64,000 bases of DNA from Branchipolynoe longqiensis (GCA_030323885.1 CM059186.1:166653417-166717416); one strand, 5' to 3'; counted from the stretch's first letter, positions 44,145-53,841 are shown. The notes: a model not told the origin generated them from the letters alone. A program made the numbers and translations.

Positions 44145-46344
44145 TGGCGCTCCAACGGCTCAGGGCGTCGCAGATCGTGTTGTCAGCACTCTTCACATAA
44201 ACAGACTGAACATCAAAATTGTACTGTGCCGCTATCCAGAACAGCCTGCGCACGAAGTGCATGACCCCCTTTGATTTGGACCGACCCGAGGTCAAGGCCG
44301 CTCGGACCGTCTCATTGTCCGTGACCATGACCACCGTGCTGTCCTTCCACAGGTGGCCCCAGGTCTGGGCCGCACAGAAGGCTGCCCACATCTCCAGCAC
44401 GTTTATGTGGGCCCCCCTACAAGTCCCATCGGGTGTGGTGTGGTGGTGGCCCACCTCATCCCTGATCCTCCCGTCTGGTCCCTCCCCGAAGGCTCCAATC
44501 ATCCAATCGCCGGCATGGATCATCCCGAACCCCTCCCCGGAGGCGTCGCTGTAAGTCGAGACGTATGGGGTATGGCGGCCGATTATTTTTGCCTTCCCAT
44601 TGAACCGTCTGGAGAAGTCCAGCCACCATCGTCTATCCTCATGGAAACCCCCCGAGAGGCGGACCTTGAAGTGGGGTTTTGCCACTGTGTTGATCGTGTC
44701 GTACATGCGTCTGCAGAAAGTGCGGCCTCCCCGGACCACCTTCGCACAGTGCGCCAGCAAGCCAGCCAGCCGCTCCAGCTGGATCCTCCTAGCCTTCTTC
44801 CGGCCCTCCAGGGCCAGAAGCGCCATGGTCATCCTGGTCAGCTTGTCCTCCGGCAGTGACATCTCCAGGGCGATGGTGTCGATGTCGATACCCAGGAACC
44901 TTGTTTTGGTGGACGGGGAGGTGACATTTGGGAAGCTTATGTAGAAGCCCAATCTCCGGAGGATCCCCATTAGGGTGGCCTGGGCCGTACAGCCCGCGTC
45001 GAAGTCCCGAGCTACGATACAGAAGTCGTCGAGGTAATTTACCACCTCCCCCACGCCCTCACGCACTGCACAGCGGACAACAAAATCAGACAGCTTGCTG
45101 AAGACATAAGGGCTGGAGGCCAGCCCCATGCATAGCCTGTTATCTCTTAAAAAGACCGGGTCATTCCCGAAGTCCCAGAATATGCCCTGGCGGTCCCGGT
45201 CTCGTGGGTGGATGCTCACCGCCCGGTAGGCATCGCGGATGTCCACGGTCGCGAGATAGTCTCCGGCTTGCATCAGGGCGGCCACATCGTCGACACTATT
45301 GTAGGAGAATTTGGCCGTCACGCTATCCGTGTAGTTGTTGACTGACTCCCCCTCTGGTCTGCTGCAATCCACGATGCCCCTCACCCCCCCTCCATCCTTG
45401 GGGATGCAGAAGAGCCTATGCACACATAGCGGCCGGTCCGCCGCCCTGGTCAAAGCCCCTGCCTCGATCTCCTTCCTGAGTTTGCCAGACATGACCTCTC
45501 TGTCCTCACGGTCTCCCCCGGCGCCCTGATGGCACTCATAGCAAGCGTCGCAGTCCCGGTTTATTACCATGAAGCCGAAGCAGATGCCTTTCATGATATA
45601 TTCGGCATCGGGGTCAGTATCACCCCTCATGAACAGCTCTCTGAAGACCCTACATGGCTTCATCTGGGACACGACACCATCAATACTGTGCGTGCAGCTG
45701 CACAAACCTGTCATGCAGCTCCTCCAGAGTCGGAAGTCGGTCACACAGTCGGTAACCGTCTCCCTGACGGTGATGTCGAATACATGCTCATCTCCTGTGC
45801 CGTCCTCGACGTGGAGCCACCCCGGGTCCAGGCCATCCCCCCTGCTTGTCCATACAGGGGTGCCTCTGTGGGGCGTCTCCCCCACTTGTTGGTCACCGGG
45901 GATCCCCCCCAGGGTGCCCGCCGCCGCCATCAGGGTGTCCACCCCGTCCCGCGTGTTGTTATTGTTGTTTACATCCGGGGCCTCCCGTGGCACGGGTGTC
46001 TCCACTGACCCCCGTGCTCCACTGCAACCCTCCGTAACGCCACGATGGCAGCCTCCCGCCCCCCCTGGGGCTCCCGTGTTGTCAGTCCCACCCAGAGGCG
46101 GGGCCTCCACGCGTGCCACGACCACAGTGTTGTTGTTGTTTACAACCGGGACGTCCCCATGTGCGGGAAGCCAGCCCTGCGGCTCAGGCATCTTCACTGA
46201 CCCACATGCGCCACTGTAAACATCCATTCCATGCCCTCCGGCGCCGTCAAGTAATGCATCACACCCAGTACCTCGGAGACCGGTACCGTCCCTGTCCCAG
46301 CTGCGTCCACCGCCGGGTTGTGTGTCTGCCTGGGTGTCCCACAC
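43945..46344 (-). CDS. N2 reverse transcriptase-RNase H polyprotein
   Basis: 799 codons, uninterrupted. It copies element RNA into DNA and removes the RNA strand. The first 200 or so residues are low complexity, with two Asn runs coded by (gtt)n repeats. A Cys/His patch lies near 255-272 ('CDACYECH'). RT spans roughly 285-520: motif A Asp368 in 'TVDIRDAYRAV', 'CMGLASSPYVF', catalytic YLDD at 437-440, 'TRFLGIDID'. RNase H spans roughly 590-735: Asp600 in 'YSDASGEG', Glu651 in 'INVLEMWA', Asp676 in 'VTDNE', and 'CDALSRW'. The frame opens at a GTG at 46344. The first in-frame ATG is residue 40 (46227), so either that ATG or a frameshift from ORF1 is used. Confidence 0.94.
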   Translation of the reverse strand: MWDTQADTQPGGGRSWDRDGTGLRGTGCDALLDGAGGHGMDVYSGACGSVKMPEPQGWLPAHGDVPVVNNNNTVVVARVEAPPLGGTDNTGAPGGAGGCHRGVTEGCSGARGSVETPVPREAPDVNNNNNTRDGVDTLMAAAGTLGGIPGDQQVGETPHRGTPVWTSRGDGLDPGWLHVEDGTGDEHVFDITVRETVTDCVTDFRLWRSCMTGLCSCTHSIDGVVSQMKPCRVFRELFMRGDTDPDAEYIMKGICFGFMVINRDCDACYECHQGAGGDREDREVMSGKLRKEIEAGALTRAADRPLCVHRLFCIPKDGGGVRGIVDCSRPEGESVNNYTDSVTAKFSYNSVDDVAALMQAGDYLATVDIRDAYRAVSIHPRDRDRQGIFWDFGNDPVFLRDNRLCMGLASSPYVFSKLSDFVVRCAVREGVGEVVNYLDDFCIVARDFDAGCTAQATLMGILRRLGFYISFPNVTSPSTKTRFLGIDIDTIALEMSLPEDKLTRMTMALLALEGRKKARRIQLERLAGLLAHCAKVVRGGRTFCRRMYDTINTVAKPHFKVRLSGGFHEDRRWWLDFSRRFNGKAKIIGRHTPYVSTYSDASGEGFGMIHAGDWMIGAFGEGPDGRIRDEVGHHHTTPDGTCRGAHINVLEMWAAFCAAQTWGHLWKDSTVVMVTDNETVRAALTSGRSKSKGVMHFVRRLFWIAAQYNFDVQSVYVKSADNTICDALSRWSASDSKDRIRVADGARRLCCNHIFTNSPDPSISSCGTAEGEAGRATQVLRPKLHQNTGGPGETIPGVH

Positions 46345-46503
46345 CCCAGTACCGCTACCGTCCCTGCCCCGGCCGCGTCCACCGCCGGGTTGTGTGGCTG
46401 CTTGAGTGCTCGCTGCGCCCCACCCCGCGCCCCCGTTTTCCCGCGGTATGGCCGAATCTGGGTCATGCTCCGCGTCCCCGGTGTGGCGCGTCCCGGTGCA
46501 CCG

Positions 46504-47148
46504 TCAGTCCCGGGTGCACTTAATGCGCTTGTGGCTGCGGCTCCCGCACTTGCTGCACCAATGCCCGAAGCTACAGTCCCCCTCCTTACTGTCACAACCC
46601 ACTTCCTTGTTCCAGGGGAAGCAGGCCCGCTTGCCTCCCTTTTCATAGGTCTTGAGCCCCTTTGGATTCCCGGTGGTCGCACTCTTAGTTTTGGCCCGCA
46701 TGGCCTCATGCCCGTAGTGGATCAGGCTCGCCGCCGCATTCCCTGCCGTGAATGCAGCGAAACCCTCCCGTTCCGCCAGCTTACGCACGGCCGTGTCATA
46801 TCGAACATGGGCAGTGTCTTTGAACAGCTCATGCTTAGCCTTCGATGCAATGTAAGCAAGGTGGCTGAATAGGGCCTGGCCATCTTTTAACGTCACACCG
46901 TCCAGGCTCAGGAACCACAGGCATGATGCCTCCTGTAACTCGGCCACTGATAGTTTGCGCACATCCTTCTTATCCTCAGTATAGTTTTTTAAAGACCACT
47001 TACTTTTCCGTCTCCGGGACGTGCTCCTTGTCCTGCTACGTGAACTGGAGTCACTACGAGAGTGCGATCTGCGCCGCCGTGTCCGGCTCTTGCGCGATAC
47101 CTCCCCGTAACTTGAGTGACCTCTTTCCGTATGGGCTGCTCCGCCCAT
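46504..47148 (-). CDS. N2 ORF1, Gag-like zinc-finger protein
   Basis: 214 codons from an ATG (47146-47148) lying four bases inside the inner edge of repeat A1. The N-terminus is strongly basic and Arg/Ser-rich (residues 17-50). The middle ('LQEASCLWFLSLDGV', 'GQALFSHLAYIASKAKHELF') is helical. The C-terminus is a compact Cys/His cluster: C176, C185, C192, H196, C198, C201, H206, C211. The same C-WN-C-C-H-C-C-H-C order ends the N1 ORF1, and this finger type is known from ORF1 of DIRS/Ngaro elements. A nucleocapsid-like RNA-binding role is inferred. Confidence 0.88.
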   Translation of the reverse strand: MGGAAHTERGHSSYGEVSRKSRTRRRRSHSRSDSSSRSRTRSTSRRRKSKWSLKNYTEDKKDVRKLSVAELQEASCLWFLSLDGVTLKDGQALFSHLAYIASKAKHELFKDTAHVRYDTAVRKLAEREGFAAFTAGNAAASLIHYGHEAMRAKTKSATTGNPKGLKTYEKGGKRACFPWNKEVGCDSKEGDCSFGHWCSKCGSRSHKRIKCTRD

Positions 47149-47151
47149 ACG

Positions 47152-47337
47152 AATTGAATGCGTTAAGGCCAGGCGCAGCTGGCATACAGTGCACAGGGCC
47201 GCTCACAGGGGGCGCCACCGTGGTCTATGTCATAATAACAGGGTCAGCTAGATAGGATAAGTGCTAACTATTACATAGGGAACTGAAGATCGGTAGTGTC
47301 CTTGTTTATATTCCCATAATGGATTATAGAGCACATA
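47152..47337 (-). repeat. N2 upstream repeat A1 (probable promoter)
   Basis: 186 bp, partner of A2. ORF1 starts directly after it, so it should contain the promoter and 5' leader. Confidence 0.9.
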
Positions 47338-47412
47338 TATGTAAATATATATGTGTGTATATACATATATACAGGTATATATACACAGGTATATATATAT
47401 ATGTGTGTGTAT
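47338..47412. repeat. (TA)n/(TG)n microsatellite
   Basis: Runs of tatata with short tgtg interruptions. It is the right flank of N2 and is probably the continuation of the microsatellite at 42536-42673 that N2 split. Confidence 0.85.
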
Positions 47413-48236
47413 CTAAGACGCTGATTGAAATCTGCAGCAGAGATTCATTAGAAGTTGGACGTGCACCCGGCTGTGTCAAACCAGCACACTGCGATGGCAG
47501 CACGTGACACACACTGATATAACAGCACGCACCGCCACACATCAACAACAGCACACATCACTGTCAGCACGTAAGCACACATCGATGTCAGTACACATCA
47601 ATATCAGCACACATCAATAACATCACAATCAGTGTCAGCACACAACATCAGCATACATCAATATGCAGCACAGTTATACTTATAGCACATTAGCAGTTCA
47701 CTGCACTAACAACACATTGACCAAACAGCACACTGAGTTAGCAGTACACTGCACTAACAACACACTCACCCAACAGCACAATGACCTAACAGCACATTGA
47801 CCTAACAGCACACTCACCTAACAGCACAATACAGTAGCTGCATATTGACCTTACAGCACACTGACCTAACATCGCACTACAGTAGCGGCACATTGAGCTA
47901 ACAGCACACTGACCTAACAACAAACTGCACTAGCAGCACACTACACTAGAAGTATGCTGCACTAACAGCACACTTACCTAACAGCAAACTGCACTAGCAG
48001 CACACTGCACTAGCAGTACGCTGCACTAACACCACACTGACCTAACAGGACACTAGACTAGCAGCACACTGCAGTAGAGGCACACTGCAGTAGCAGCTCA
48101 CTGCAGTAGCAGCATACTGCAGTAGCAGCTCACTGCAATAGCAGTACACTGCAGTAGCAGCACACTGCAGTAGCAGCACACTGCAGTAGCAGCACACTGC
48201 AGTAGCAGCACACTGCAGTAGCAGCACACTGCAGTG
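47413..48236. repeat. Degenerate 16-18-bp minisatellite
   Basis: From about 47490 the motif 'cagcacactg' recurs at irregular spacing. From 48060 it tightens to a 16-bp unit (agtagcagcacactgc). 47413-47489 is spacer. The gradient from degenerate to uniform suggests homogenisation at the right end only. Confidence 0.85.
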
Positions 48237-48275
48237 CGACCCCTCATAGCACAGTGCAGTAACTATAGCAGCCTC
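48237..48275. other. Junction between minisatellite and MITE copy 2
   Basis: Short non-repetitive link of 39 bp; nothing recognised. Confidence 0.4.
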
Positions 48276-48993
48276 TATAGACTAGTTCATAATTCCAGTG
48301 GCGCGTTGCACCGTGCGATGCATTAAAGCAAAACAAACCCTCGAGAAGCATATGGCACATGCTAATACACTGGGTGCAGCTATGAAATGTGCTAGTTTTA
48401 GCTCATCTCAGCTCTTGTTTGAAACGTAGAATACCAACAAAAAATATATATAATAAATTAAGATGTTAATCTTTTATCCAGCATTGCATTTACCTAAATC
48501 TAATCAGCACATCTTATACCATGTGCATTTAGCTTTAGACAACTCTGGCCACTTAGACTAGTGTTAGAACTATAGTCAGTTTTACTTATTTTATTCATGT
48601 TTTATTTATATTCTATGGTTAATAACATCTGTAGATCTAGCAAATAGGTGTGGTTAAACAGACATTGGTTATATATTTCTTTGAAACAAGTTTCTGTTTA
48701 CACATTGACATTTTAATACTTAGAACAAGAATTGAATATGGTGATTAAACATCAGCCTGTAAAGTGACTTGATTGTTTTGTGGGGAATTGTATGTTTCTT
48801 AGCTCAAAATGCTCCATTATATATGCATTATATTATTATATTGCATTCGTGCATTCATGTTTATGCTAAATTATTCTGCATTTCTATTAATTTAGAATAA
48901 AATCGACGTTTTGCACTGTGCGCTTTGCATCTTTGTTTTGCTCGCGACGCCGTTTTCAGCGCATGCGCAGTCGGAATTACGAACTAGTCTATA
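48276..48993. mobile_element. MITE copy 2 (TATAGACTAG ends)
   Basis: A 718-bp AT-rich element. Left 21 bases (48276-48296) and right 21 bases (48973-48993) are inverted repeats with one mismatch; both start TATAGACTAGTTC. It aligns with copy 1 at 33422-34007 and includes about 150 bp that copy 1 lacks. No coding frame. The subterminal region holds a palindromic GCGCATGCGCA (48959-48969), mutated in copy 1. Confidence 0.85.
48959..48969. promoter_or_regulatory. NRF1-like palindromic site in MITE copy 2
   Basis: GCGCATGCGCA fits the NRF1 consensus (YGCGCATGCGCR). A related CGCATGCGCA occurs at 49441-49450. Function is unproven. Copy 1 has GCGCATGCCCA at the equivalent place. Confidence 0.35.
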
Positions 48994-49145
48994 AGCGTGA
49001 CCTGCTTGCTGCGGACTGCAGGTGAGTTGGGGCTGTTGGAGCAACATTTCACAGCATCGCGTTTTTGGTTTGCTAAACGGCCCGAGTCGCCGGTCGGGAT
49101 TGCCGCGCCGAACTCCCGCTGTGCGCGCCCCGCTCCCCGCATACC
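48994..49145. other. CpG-rich spacer with a splice-donor-like site
   Basis: CpG density rises sharply. A perfect donor consensus CAG|GTGAGT lies at 49019-49027. No exon could be confirmed. Confidence 0.3.
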
Positions 49146-49334
49146 GCGGGGCGGCGGGCGGCGGGCGGCGGGCGGCGGGCGGCGGGCGGCGGGCGGCGGG
49201 CGGCGGGCGCGGGCGGCGGGCGGCGGGCGGCGGCGCGGGCGGCGGCGGCGGGCGGCGGGCGGCGGGGCGGGCGGCGGGCGGCGGGCGGCGGGCGGCGGGC
49301 GGCGGGCGGCGGGCGGCGGGCGGCGGGCGGCGGG
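49146..49334. repeat. (GGGCGGC)n microsatellite
   Basis: About 27 near-perfect copies of a 7-bp GC unit with a few one-base phase slips. Open frames in several phases (Arg/Ala/Gly or Pro/Ala/Arg) are artefacts. Likely strong secondary structure. Confidence 0.95.
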
Positions 49335-49799
49335 CTGAATGGCCTGCAGACGAGAGCAGCTGTCACACGGAGAATGGCCTCCCGCCCCGCCATGACTCAC
49401 ACCCCTTTCTGTGCTCGCAGCCTACAGCCAGCCCTGAGCACGCATGCGCAAAGTGCGCGCACTCACCGAGAAAACGACGGCACTTTGCTAATGAGAAGAG
49501 ATATCACCTTCACGGAGAATGGCCGCCGCAGGACCCTCCACTATGGGGTGGGGGTGGGGGTGATAAGGGGCGGGGGGATATGTGAGGGGAAGTGTGTGTG
49601 TGGAGGTGTGGTGGTGTGAGGATATGTGTAGAGCTGTGGGTGTGAAGGAATGTGTGGCGGTGTGCGGGTGTGTGCAGCTATGTGCGGGTGTGTGCATGCG
49701 GCAGCTGAATGGTGAATTCTTGGGGTCAGGCAAACCCGTTACACCGTCCGTCTAATTGTCGGAAAGAAGAAAGAAGCAAAAGGGAAGGGGCGCCCTGAA
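49335..49799. other. Spacer, no gene seen
   Basis: Non-repetitive, with a GT-rich patch (49550-49690). It contains an NRF1-like CGCATGCGCA at 49441. No recognised coding region. Confidence 0.45.
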
Positions 49800-50462
49800 C
49801 GCCCGCATCTGACGTCTGGAGGTGGGCGGTGTAGAGGCGATTGTGTCTGGGGGCGGGTGTCTGGAGGCGGGCTGTGTAGAGGAGATTGTGTCTGGGGGCT
49901 GGTGTCTGGAGGCGGGTGGTGTAGAGGAGAGGGCGTCTGGAGGTGGGTGTCTGGAGGCGGGCAGTGTAGAGGAAAGGCCGTCTGGAGGCGGGTGTCTGGA
50001 GGCGAGGAGTGTAGAGGAGAGGGCGCCTGGAGGCGGGTGTCTGGAGGCGGGCAGTGTACAGGAGAGGATGTCTGGAGGCAGGCGTTTGGAGGCGGGAAGT
50101 GTAGAGGAGATGGCGTCTGGAGGTGGGTGTCTGGAGGCGGGCGGTGTAGAGGAGATGGTGTCTGGAGGCAGGCTCTGGAGGCAGGCAGCGTAGAGGAGAG
50201 GGCATCTGGAGGCGGCTGTCTGGAGGTGGGCAATGTGGAGGAGAGTGTGTCTGGAGGTGGGTGTCTGGAGGCGGGTGGTGTAGAGGAGAGGGAGTCTGGA
50301 AGCGGGTGTCTGGAGGCGGGCAGTGTAGAGGAGAGGGCAGCTGGAGGCGGGCGTCTGGAGCGGGCGGTGTAGAGGAGTGGGCATCTGGAGGCGGGTTTAT
50401 GGAGGGGGCAGTGTAGCGGAGAGGGCGTTTGGAGACGGGTGTCTGGAGGCGGGCGGTGGTCG
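49800..50462. repeat. 45-bp GC-rich minisatellite
   Basis: About 14 copies of a 45-bp unit containing 'gtgtctggaggcgggcagtg' (starts 49992 and 50037). Unrelated to the 45-bp array at 26.8 kb. In-phase frames on both strands (Pro/Ser/Thr or Gly/Glu repeats) are artefacts. Confidence 0.93.
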
Positions 50463-50617
50463 GTGAGGCGGAGCTGCTTTTCATGGTGACCCATCGCGGC
50501 GTCTCGCCTCTCCCCCCCCCCCGCACAAAGCGCCCCTGGCGGGGTTTTGTGCGACCCCCACCCCCCGTATACAGGTGCAGCACCGTCGTGCTTCCTTCCG
50601 CCGCCAGGCGTGACGCC
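50463..50617. other. Short spacer, no gene seen
   Basis: Mixed sequence with a C run near 50511; nothing recognised. Confidence 0.4.
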
Positions 50618-50812
50618 TGTGTCGCAGACAGTGGCCGAATCGGTAGAGCGCGGGCATTCGCGTACGGGAGCTCGGGAGTTGGGCTCCCGGTCGAGTCAAA
50701 CCAATGACTTATCAAATTGTTACTTGTCGCTTCCTAGCCTGGCGCTTGGCATTAATAGGATAGGGCAAGGACTGGTTAGCTCAATGTCAGGATAATGTGA
50801 CAGGGGGATATC
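50618..50812 (+). mobile_element. SINE-like element with tRNA-derived head (partial)
   Basis: Box A TGGCCGAATCGG (50632-50643) fits the pol III consensus exactly. A weaker box B ggtcgagtc lies at 50689-50697. The spacing suits a class II (Leu/Ser-type) tRNA, but the T stem does not pair, so this is not a functional tRNA gene. The body following it ('ggcattaataggatagggca', 'aatgtcaggataatgtgaca') resembles a conserved SINE core I recall from molluscs and other invertebrates; this comes from memory and was not searched. Confidence 0.5.
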
Positions 50813-50825
50813 AAATTATAGTGCT

Positions 50826-51378
50826 GGTGGCATGAGGTGGTGGGGTGGTGGGGTTGTGGGGTGGTGGGGTGGTGGAGTGGTGGGTGGTGGGTGGTGGGGT
50901 GGTGGGGGTGTAGGTGTGTGTGATTGAGGTGTAGGTGTGTGTGGTGTAGGTGTGTGTGAGGTGAGGGTGTGTGTGTGGTGGTGTATGTGTGGTGTGTGTG
51001 GTGATGGTGTAGGTGTGTGGTGGGGCTGTAAGTGTGTGGTGGGGGTTTAGGTGTGTGGTTGGGGTTTAAGGGTACTGGGTGGTGGGGGTTTAGGTGTGTG
51101 GTTGGGGTTTAAGGGGTACTGGGGGTATAGGTGTGTGTCATGGGGGTTTAGGTGTGTGGTGGGGGTGTAGGTGTGTGGTGGGGGTTTAGGGCTGTGGTGG
51201 GGGTTTAGGTGTGTAGTGGGTGTTTAGGGCTGTGGTGGGGGTGTAGGTGTGTGGTGGGTGTTTAGGGCTGTGGTGGGGGTGTAGGTGTCTGGTGGGGGTT
51301 TAGGGCTGTGGTGGGTGTGTAGGTTTGTGGTGGGGGCTTAGGGCTGTGGTGGGGCATGTAGGTGTGTCGTGGGGGTTT
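50826..51378. repeat. GT-rich degenerate minisatellite (about 19-20 bp)
   Basis: Begins as (ggtggggt)n and grades into units such as ggtgtgtggtgggggttta. G-rich on the plus strand. Confidence 0.85.
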
Positions 51379-51821
51379 AAGGATGCTAAAGATTGTGAGG
51401 TGCCTCTCTGCAAGACACCCCTACACCTCCACCACAAGCCACCTACACCCCCACCACACACACCATCAACCCACACCACACACACATACTCCCCCACCAT
51501 ACACCCAACATACACACCTCAACCCAACTACACCCCCTCACTCCCCACTACACCCCCTCTTATTTACAGACACTTGATAGTAGAACGAACTGCTTCTAAT
51601 AGTCTATCCAACCAAAGCATTACAGAGACCGGCATGGTGCGCCATCTGATGAGAGACTCATGCAAACTGAAAGGTCCCCATAGGAAGGGTCCAACGGGAA
51701 GGTATTCACCCTCCACGTCACCCCCCCCCCCCCGGCGTCCTCTGCGCCGCTAGTGATGTTTACGGTCGCTTCACCTCTGCCTGCCGTTTAATAACGCTCC
51801 CCCGTCGCCTTGGACACCACC
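51379..51821. other. CA-rich inverted tract and spacer
   Basis: 51411-51560 is rich in cctacacccccaccacacac, the reverse complement of the units at 50826-51378. 51561-51821 is non-repetitive with a C run near 51720 and no recognised gene. Confidence 0.6.
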
Positions 51822-52731
51822 AAGGGGTGTACAGGAGAGGATATGGTGTAGAGGAGAGGGTGGGTTGTAGAGGAGAGGGTAGGGTGTAGAGGAGAGGGCA
51901 AGGTGTAGAGGAGAGGGCGGGGTGTAGAGGAGAGGGCGGGGTGCAGAGGAGAGGGCAGGGTGTAGAGGAGAGGGCGGGGTGTAGAGGAGAGGGCAGGGTG
52001 TAGAGGAGAGGGCAGGGTGTAGAGGAGAGGGCGGGGTGTAGAGGAGAGGGCAGGGTGTAGAGGAGAGGGCGGGGTGTAGAGGAGAGGGCAGGGTGTAGAG
52101 GAGAGAGTGGGGTGTAGAGGAGAGGGCAGGGTGTAGAGGAGAGGGCAGGGTGTAGAGGAGAGGGCAGGGTGTAGAGGAGAGGGTCGGGTGTAGAGGAGAG
52201 GCAGGGTGTAGAGGAGAGGGCAGGGTGTAGAGGAGAGGACGGGGTGTAGAGGAGAGGGCAGGGTGTAGAGGAGAGGGCAGGGTGTAGAGGAGAGGGCAGG
52301 GTGTAGAGGAGAGGGCGGGGTGTACAGTAGAGGGTATGGTCTAGAGGAGAGGGCAGGGTGTAGACGAGAGGGCATGGTGTAGAGGAGAGGGCAGGGTGTA
52401 GCGGAGAGGGCAGGGTGTAGAGGAGAGGGCGGGGTGTAGAGGAGAGGGCAGGGTGTAGAGGAGAGGGCAGGGTGTAACGGAGAGGGCAGGGTGTAGAGGA
52501 GAGGGCGGGGTGTACAGTAGAGGGTATGGTCTAGAGGAGAGGGCAGTGTGTAGACGAGAGGGCAGGGTGTAGAGGAGAGGGCAGGGTGTAGCGGAGAGGG
52601 CAGGGTGTAGAGGAGAGGGCAGGGTGTAGAGGAGAGGAGAGGGTGTAGAGGAGAGGGCAGAGTGTAGAGGAGAGGGCAGGGTGTAGAGGAGAGGACGGGG
52701 TGTACAGTATACGGTATGGTCTAGAGGAGAG
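51822..52731. repeat. 19-bp minisatellite with 190-bp higher-order repeat
   Basis: About 48 copies of agaggagagggcagggtgt (starts 51903 and 51922). A distinctive variant (tgtacagtagagggtatggt) recurs at 52321, 52511 and 52701, exactly ten units apart. Minus-strand frames (Leu/Ser/Pro/Tyr repeats) are artefacts. Gypsy element G2 starts at its right edge. Confidence 0.95.
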
Positions 52732-52855
52732 TGTAAGATACGAGTCGACACCTTGAGTTCTAGTTTCATGACTTTATTTACTCGACGCGTTGTCAGGGAA
52801 CGTTCCTTGGTTATCTTGTTACTCTCGTGTCATCGGGTAATTCACATACATTACA
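52732..52855 (-). repeat. G2 3' LTR
   Basis: 124 bp. The plus strand starts tgtaagatacgagtcgacac, identical to the G1 LTR edge, and ends cattaca. A purine tract (gaaaggaaaa on the minus strand) abuts it. Confidence 0.88.
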
Positions 52856-53841
52856 TTTTCCTTTCATTAGTTTTATTAAATACAATAAATACAATAAATA
52901 CAATAAATACAATAAATACAATAAATACAATAAATACAATAAATACAATAAATACAATAAATACAATAAATGCAATGAATACATGAATACCATAATTATC
53001 TACTGCACATCTACCTCTGTTATGTTATTAATAATTCATTAATTAAATTGGTCTTAATTGTAGGTGTTGTTAAAACTTACTTATTCACGTCAACACATGT
53101 CTTAATATGGCTAGCAACGTGATGTATTCACTATATGTATTTAAATATCTAGCATGCCTTATTTGTAATAACACAACTCTGTGAAGCTCTATCTAACTGT
53201 CTAATATATGTTTGGGATGACTGATTTTATATTTACAGACTGTAATTACAAGTTTAAATATGACAAATCCTGAAATATGATAAATTCTTATAAATAACAA
53301 TACCTGACAATAAATATGTAACAGTTACAGACTGTATTTAAAACATGTGTAAATATGATAAATCCTTATGATTAACAATTTAACAGCGTAAATACAACAT
53401 GATCTTTTCTCATGATGATGTTTCGTTCTATTATTAACATTGTTACATGTGTACCGGTCATTTTGTCTTGGCATAGTAATTACTATGTTTAAGTTACATC
53501 TCTAGCATGCTTTGTCTCAACAACACAACGCCGTGAAGCCCTATCTACCCGTAATATGTGTTTTGAACAAGTGATACCATGTACACAGACTCTAATTAAC
53601 ATGGTTGAATATTATAAATCCATAAATATGATAGATTCCTATAATTAACAATACATGACCATATATTATGTTACAGTTATAGACTGTAAATAAAACATGT
53701 ACAAATATGACAACTTCTTATAAATTAACAATAAATACAATAACTGCAATAATTTAATAGCGTAAACACAATATTACTTGTCTCATGACAATTTTTTGTC
53801 ATCTCAGTGGATGTTGATACATGTGTGGAGTCTAGGTTGTC
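52856..53841 (-). other. G2 3' non-coding region with (TACAATAAA)n and an internal duplication
   Basis: 52868-52985 is a 9-bp microsatellite. Further on, a block of about 300 bp is repeated diverged at offset about 355 (atctagcatgccttat near 53147, ctctagcatgctttgt near 53503). AT-rich with no coding frame. G1 has an analogous duplicated 3' region. Confidence 0.75.

Larger units (their letters stand above)
42674..47337 (-). mobile_element. Ngaro-type YR retrotransposon N2, structurally complete with open genes
   Basis: A 4.66-kb minus-strand element with split direct repeats in the order A1 (47337-47152), genes, B1 (43049-42961), A2 (42963-42777), B2 (42762-42674). B1 and B2 appear identical over 89 bp. 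A1 and A2 differ at about two of 186 bases. All three genes are open with catalytic residues in place. Both flanks are (ta)n microsatellite and no target duplication is evident, as expected for YR integration. It is likely a recent and possibly autonomous copy. Confidence 0.95.

Noticed and set aside
49022..49585. 187-codon frame through the GGC tract
   Set aside because: Mostly (GGGCGGC)n; equally long frames exist on the other strand.
50632..50697. Functional tRNA-Leu/Ser gene
   Set aside because: Box A is perfect, but the T-arm stem does not pair and box B is off consensus; a SINE head fits better.
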